Source: Hyphomicrobiales bacterium (lineage in GTDB: Bacteria > Pseudomonadota > Alphaproteobacteria > Rhizobiales > JAJFHC01). From it: DNA of 7,312 nucleotides. Both the position numbers and the translations under genes were made by a program. Location of the stretch: contig JAJFHC010000026.1 in the NCBI GenBank assembly GCA_021775835.1, positions 1 to 7,312 on the forward strand, in the 5' to 3' direction. Positions 5,029 through 7,312 of the stretch are shown in pieces (positions within the stretch are counted from its first letter, which is position 1; the number at the start of each line of letters is the position of its first letter). The notes under the pieces were generated by a model. It was not told the origin of the DNA. It saw only the letters and a list, made by a program, of their open reading frames with translations, and did not search any database.

Positions 5029-6948
5029 GTGAGTGAACAACAGGCGCCAGAAACGGCAGCGGAAACACCTTCGTCTCATGAATTCCAGGCGGAGGTCTCC
5101 AAACTTCTGCATCTCATGGTGCATTCGGTCTATTCGGAACCGGAAGTATTCCTGAGGGAACTGGTATCGAACGCGGCCGATGCCTGCGACAAACTGCGTT
5201 ATGCCGCGATTACAGAACCGGACCTGCTGGCGACCGACCCGCAACTGGCGATCACGCTGACAACCGACAAGGACGCCGGAACGTTGACAGTGGCCGACAA
5301 CGGCATCGGCATGAACCATGACGAACTGGTTGAAAACCTGGGAACGATCGCACGGTCGGGGACCAAGGCTTTCATGGAAAGCATGGCTGACGGCAAGGGC
5401 GATGTTGCGCTTATCGGGCAGTTTGGTGTGGGTTTCTATTCCGCGTTCATCGTGGCGGAAAAAGTCGATGTATTTTCGAAACGCGCCGGCAATGACGAAG
5501 TCTGGCATTGGTCGTCGAACGGCACGGACGCCTTCACGGTGGAACCGGCAAGTGCCGATGATTACCCCCGTGGGACGACCATTATTCTGAAAATCAATGA
5601 TGACTCCAAGGAATTCCTGGAGCCCTACCGTCTCGAAAACATCGTAAAAACCTATTCCGATCACGTGGCCCTGCCGATCCGGCTTGAGGAGAAAGGCGCA
5701 GACGCGACTGCAGAGGTCCGCCAGCTCAATACTGCCGGCGCCTTGTGGGCGCGGCCAAAATCAGAAATCGAAAAGGAACAGTACAAGGAATTCTACGGTC
5801 ACGTGGCGGGTGCCTTCGATGATCCTGCCATCACGATCCATTACCGGGCAGAAGGGCGCAATGAGTACACCGTACTCCTGTTCGTCCCTGGCCAAGCGCC
5901 TTTCGATCTCTTCGATCCTTCACGGCAGGGGCGGATCAAGCTTTATGTCCGGCGGGTCTACATCACCGACGATGCGGATCTGCTGCCGAGTTATCTGCGG
6001 TTTATGCGCGGCATTGTCGATTCCGAGGACATGCCCCTCAACCTCAGCCGTGAAATGCTGCAGAACAATCCGATCGTGGCTGCCATCCGCAAGGCAGTTG
6101 CCAATCGGGTGCTGAGCGAACTGAAAAAGACCGCAGAAAAAGACGCTGATCTCTACAAGACCGTCTGGTCGACGTTCGGCTCGGTGCTGAAGGAAGGGCT
6201 CTACGAAGACATGGAACGGCGTGACGATCTGCTGGAGCTCGTGCGTTTCAAGAGCACGTCGAGCGATGAGGAGACACGCAGCCTGAAAGACTACGTAGCC
6301 GACATGGCGGAAAACCAGACTGCCATCTACTACGTTACCGGCGACAAGGAAGCGCAGATATCCAATAGTCCGCAAATCGAAGGCTACAAGGCCCGCGGCC
6401 TCGAGGTGTTGCTGCTGACCGACCCGGTGGATAGCTTCTGGACGACAACCGTGCTGGGTTACGACGGCAAACCGTTTAAATCGGTGACCCAGGGCTCTGC
6501 CGACCTCGATAGCATTCCGACCAAGGAAGCCGACAAGGACGCGGCGGAGGATACAAAGGACGATGTCGATGAATCCGCCTTTGTCACTCTGGTAGCGGCG
6601 ATCAAGCAGACCCTGGGCGACCAAGTGTCGGAGGTTAAACGCTCGCAACGACTGACCACCAGCCCGGTGTGTCTGGTGGCGGACGACAAGGGAATGGACC
6701 GGGGATTGGAAAAGATACTGGCCCATCGCGCCGACAACGCCATGCCGTCGGTTGCCCGGGTCCTGGAACTGAATGCCGGCCACGAGGTCATCAAGGCGCT
6801 TGCGGAGCGGGCGAAGTCAGGGGTCACGCCGGATCTGGAAGATGCGGCCCGGCTGCTTTACGACCAGGCACTGATTCTTGAAGGTGAAACCGTCTCTGAT
6901 CCGGCCGGCTTCTCGGCCCGGCTGACAAAGCTCATGGCAGGTGCCTAG
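5029..6948 (+). CDS. htpG: Molecular chaperone HtpG (bacterial Hsp90)
   Basis: This is a complete 639-residue cytosolic ATP-dependent chaperone (E. coli HtpG has 624 residues). The N-terminal GHKL ATPase domain shows RELVSNAADACDK (43-55; catalytic Glu44, Mg-binding Asn48), the ATP-binding DNGIGM (90-95), GTIARSGTK (105-113), the lid glycine motif GQFGVGFYS (130-138) and RGTT (181-184). The middle domain carries NLSREMLQ (338-345), with Arg341 as the probable gamma-phosphate-sensing arginine. An acidic, lysine-rich linker near 493-520 precedes the C-terminal dimerisation domain, which ends in KLMAGA without the eukaryotic MEEVD tail. HtpG remodels client proteins together with DnaK. The start is GTG 5029, with AAAGGGA about ten bases upstream; the first 15 residues are a variable extension before the conserved HEFQAEVSKLLHLM. 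A possible RpoH-type promoter precedes it. No clear intrinsic terminator follows. Confidence 0.98.
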   Translation: MSEQQAPETAAETPSSHEFQAEVSKLLHLMVHSVYSEPEVFLRELVSNAADACDKLRYAAITEPDLLATDPQLAITLTTDKDAGTLTVADNGIGMNHDELVENLGTIARSGTKAFMESMADGKGDVALIGQFGVGFYSAFIVAEKVDVFSKRAGNDEVWHWSSNGTDAFTVEPASADDYPRGTTIILKINDDSKEFLEPYRLENIVKTYSDHVALPIRLEEKGADATAEVRQLNTAGALWARPKSEIEKEQYKEFYGHVAGAFDDPAITIHYRAEGRNEYTVLLFVPGQAPFDLFDPSRQGRIKLYVRRVYITDDADLLPSYLRFMRGIVDSEDMPLNLSREMLQNNPIVAAIRKAVANRVLSELKKTAEKDADLYKTVWSTFGSVLKEGLYEDMERRDDLLELVRFKSTSSDEETRSLKDYVADMAENQTAIYYVTGDKEAQISNSPQIEGYKARGLEVLLLTDPVDSFWTTTVLGYDGKPFKSVTQGSADLDSIPTKEADKDAAEDTKDDVDESAFVTLVAAIKQTLGDQVSEVKRSQRLTTSPVCLVADDKGMDRGLEKILAHRADNAMPSVARVLELNAGHEVIKALAERAKSGVTPDLEDAARLLYDQALILEGETVSDPAGFSARLTKLMAGA

Positions 6949-7050
6949 ACCTGGAAGCCGAACAAGGATGGTTGTAGAGGTCTCCGTGTCCAGCGCGAGG
7001 CCGAGGACGACAATCGGGATGGCTCCGGAGCGTCTCTTCGGGACTCTCGT
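6949..7050. other. Convergent intergenic gap between htpG and the DUF1223 gene
   Basis: This gap contains short inverted repeats: GCTCCGGAGC at 7022-7031 and a weak GTCTC/GGGAC hairpin right after it. None is followed by a T-tract on either strand. I see no confident terminator, so convergent transcripts may overlap or rely on Rho. Confidence 0.4.
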
Positions 7051-7312
7051 TCAGTTCCCCATCCAGTCGTCAATCGCGGCCGCACCGATAATCGGCCCGC
7101 TGCCATTGACCTGGAGGAACACCGCACAACCGTCATAACCCTGGTTCACGATATCGGTCTTGGGCAGTTGGATTTCGATCGGCTTGCCGGACCATTTGCC
7201 GATCGGAGTCATCTGGCGTACCACGTTGAAGTAGCTAATGGCTTTGCCGGCATTTTCGCCACGGCGAATCGTGATGTCCTCTTTCTTGGTATAATACGCC
7301 AACCAGAGTGTT
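7051..7312 (-). CDS. DUF1223 (thioredoxin-like) protein, C-terminal part
   Basis: The last 86 codons of a minus-strand gene enter the window from the right; the start lies outside. The reading frame is open to the window edge (TLWLAYY before KKEDITIRRGEN), so a TTG at 7302 is not the real start. The pattern RRGENAGKAISYFNVVRQM, followed by IGKWSG and DGCAVFLQ...GPIIGAA, is what I recognise from the C-terminal half of DUF1223 proteins. These are secreted or periplasmic proteins with a thioredoxin-like fold; the N-terminal CxxC-type region is not visible here. The gene is convergent with htpG, with 102 bases between the stops. The function is unproven; a redox role is inferred from the fold. 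Confidence 0.85.
   Translation of the reverse strand, partial: TLWLAYYTKKEDITIRRGENAGKAISYFNVVRQMTPIGKWSGKPIEIQLPKTDIVNQGYDGCAVFLQVNGSGPIIGAAAIDDWMGN

Noticed and set aside
5920..6783. Long minus-strand ORF of 287 codons inside htpG
   Set aside because: It is antisense to the conserved, intact htpG frame. Such mirror frames are common in GC-rich genes, and the translation has no domain.
7022..7031. Palindrome GCTCCGGAGC between htpG and the DUF1223 gene as a terminator
   Set aside because: It has no loop and no T-tract on either side; it is probably a chance palindrome in GC-rich DNA.

Overview
The window looks like ordinary chromosome from a GC-rich alphaproteobacterium. This rests on two families mostly confined to that class (DUF2794, and a BI-1/YccA protein starting MADYDN) and on the YbbA/YbbP-type and DUF1223 proteins. 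A Rhodospirillales-like marine or soil lineage is possible, but the sequence alone does not settle it. No transposon, phage, CRISPR or integrase signature is visible.

Layout: (1) 1-2924, plus strand: the 3' end of a YbbA/LolD-type ABC ATPase, overlapping by four bases (GTGA) an 843-residue FtsX-type permease of the YbbP family. Together they form a two-gene envelope exporter or extractor. (2) 2925-3809: a probable promoter and a monocistronic Bax-inhibitor-1 family seven-helix membrane protein, closed by a strong terminator that can also work in reverse. (3) 3994-4416, minus strand: a DUF2794 protein of unknown function with an excellent ribosome binding site. (4) 4417-4779: 363 bases without a convincing gene. 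It holds a possible divergent promoter and an unusual RNA-like element: a perfect 10-bp inverted repeat enclosing a C-rich tandem repeat and followed by seven Ts. (5) 4780-4959: a small unannotated ORF of 59 codons. (6) 5029-6948: htpG, the bacterial Hsp90 chaperone, with a possible heat-shock-type promoter just upstream. (7) 7051-7312, minus strand: the C-terminal part of a DUF1223 (thioredoxin-like) protein running off the window and convergent with htpG.

Functionally the window is a string of short housekeeping units: envelope lipid or hydrophobe handling (YbbAP), a membrane ion-leak or stress protein (BI-1), and cytosolic proteostasis (HtpG). The least explained part is 4530-5030, where a candidate small RNA or attenuator and a small ORF sit between DUF2794 and htpG. 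That is the stretch most worth a second look. Nothing here amounts to a clear new multi-gene system.
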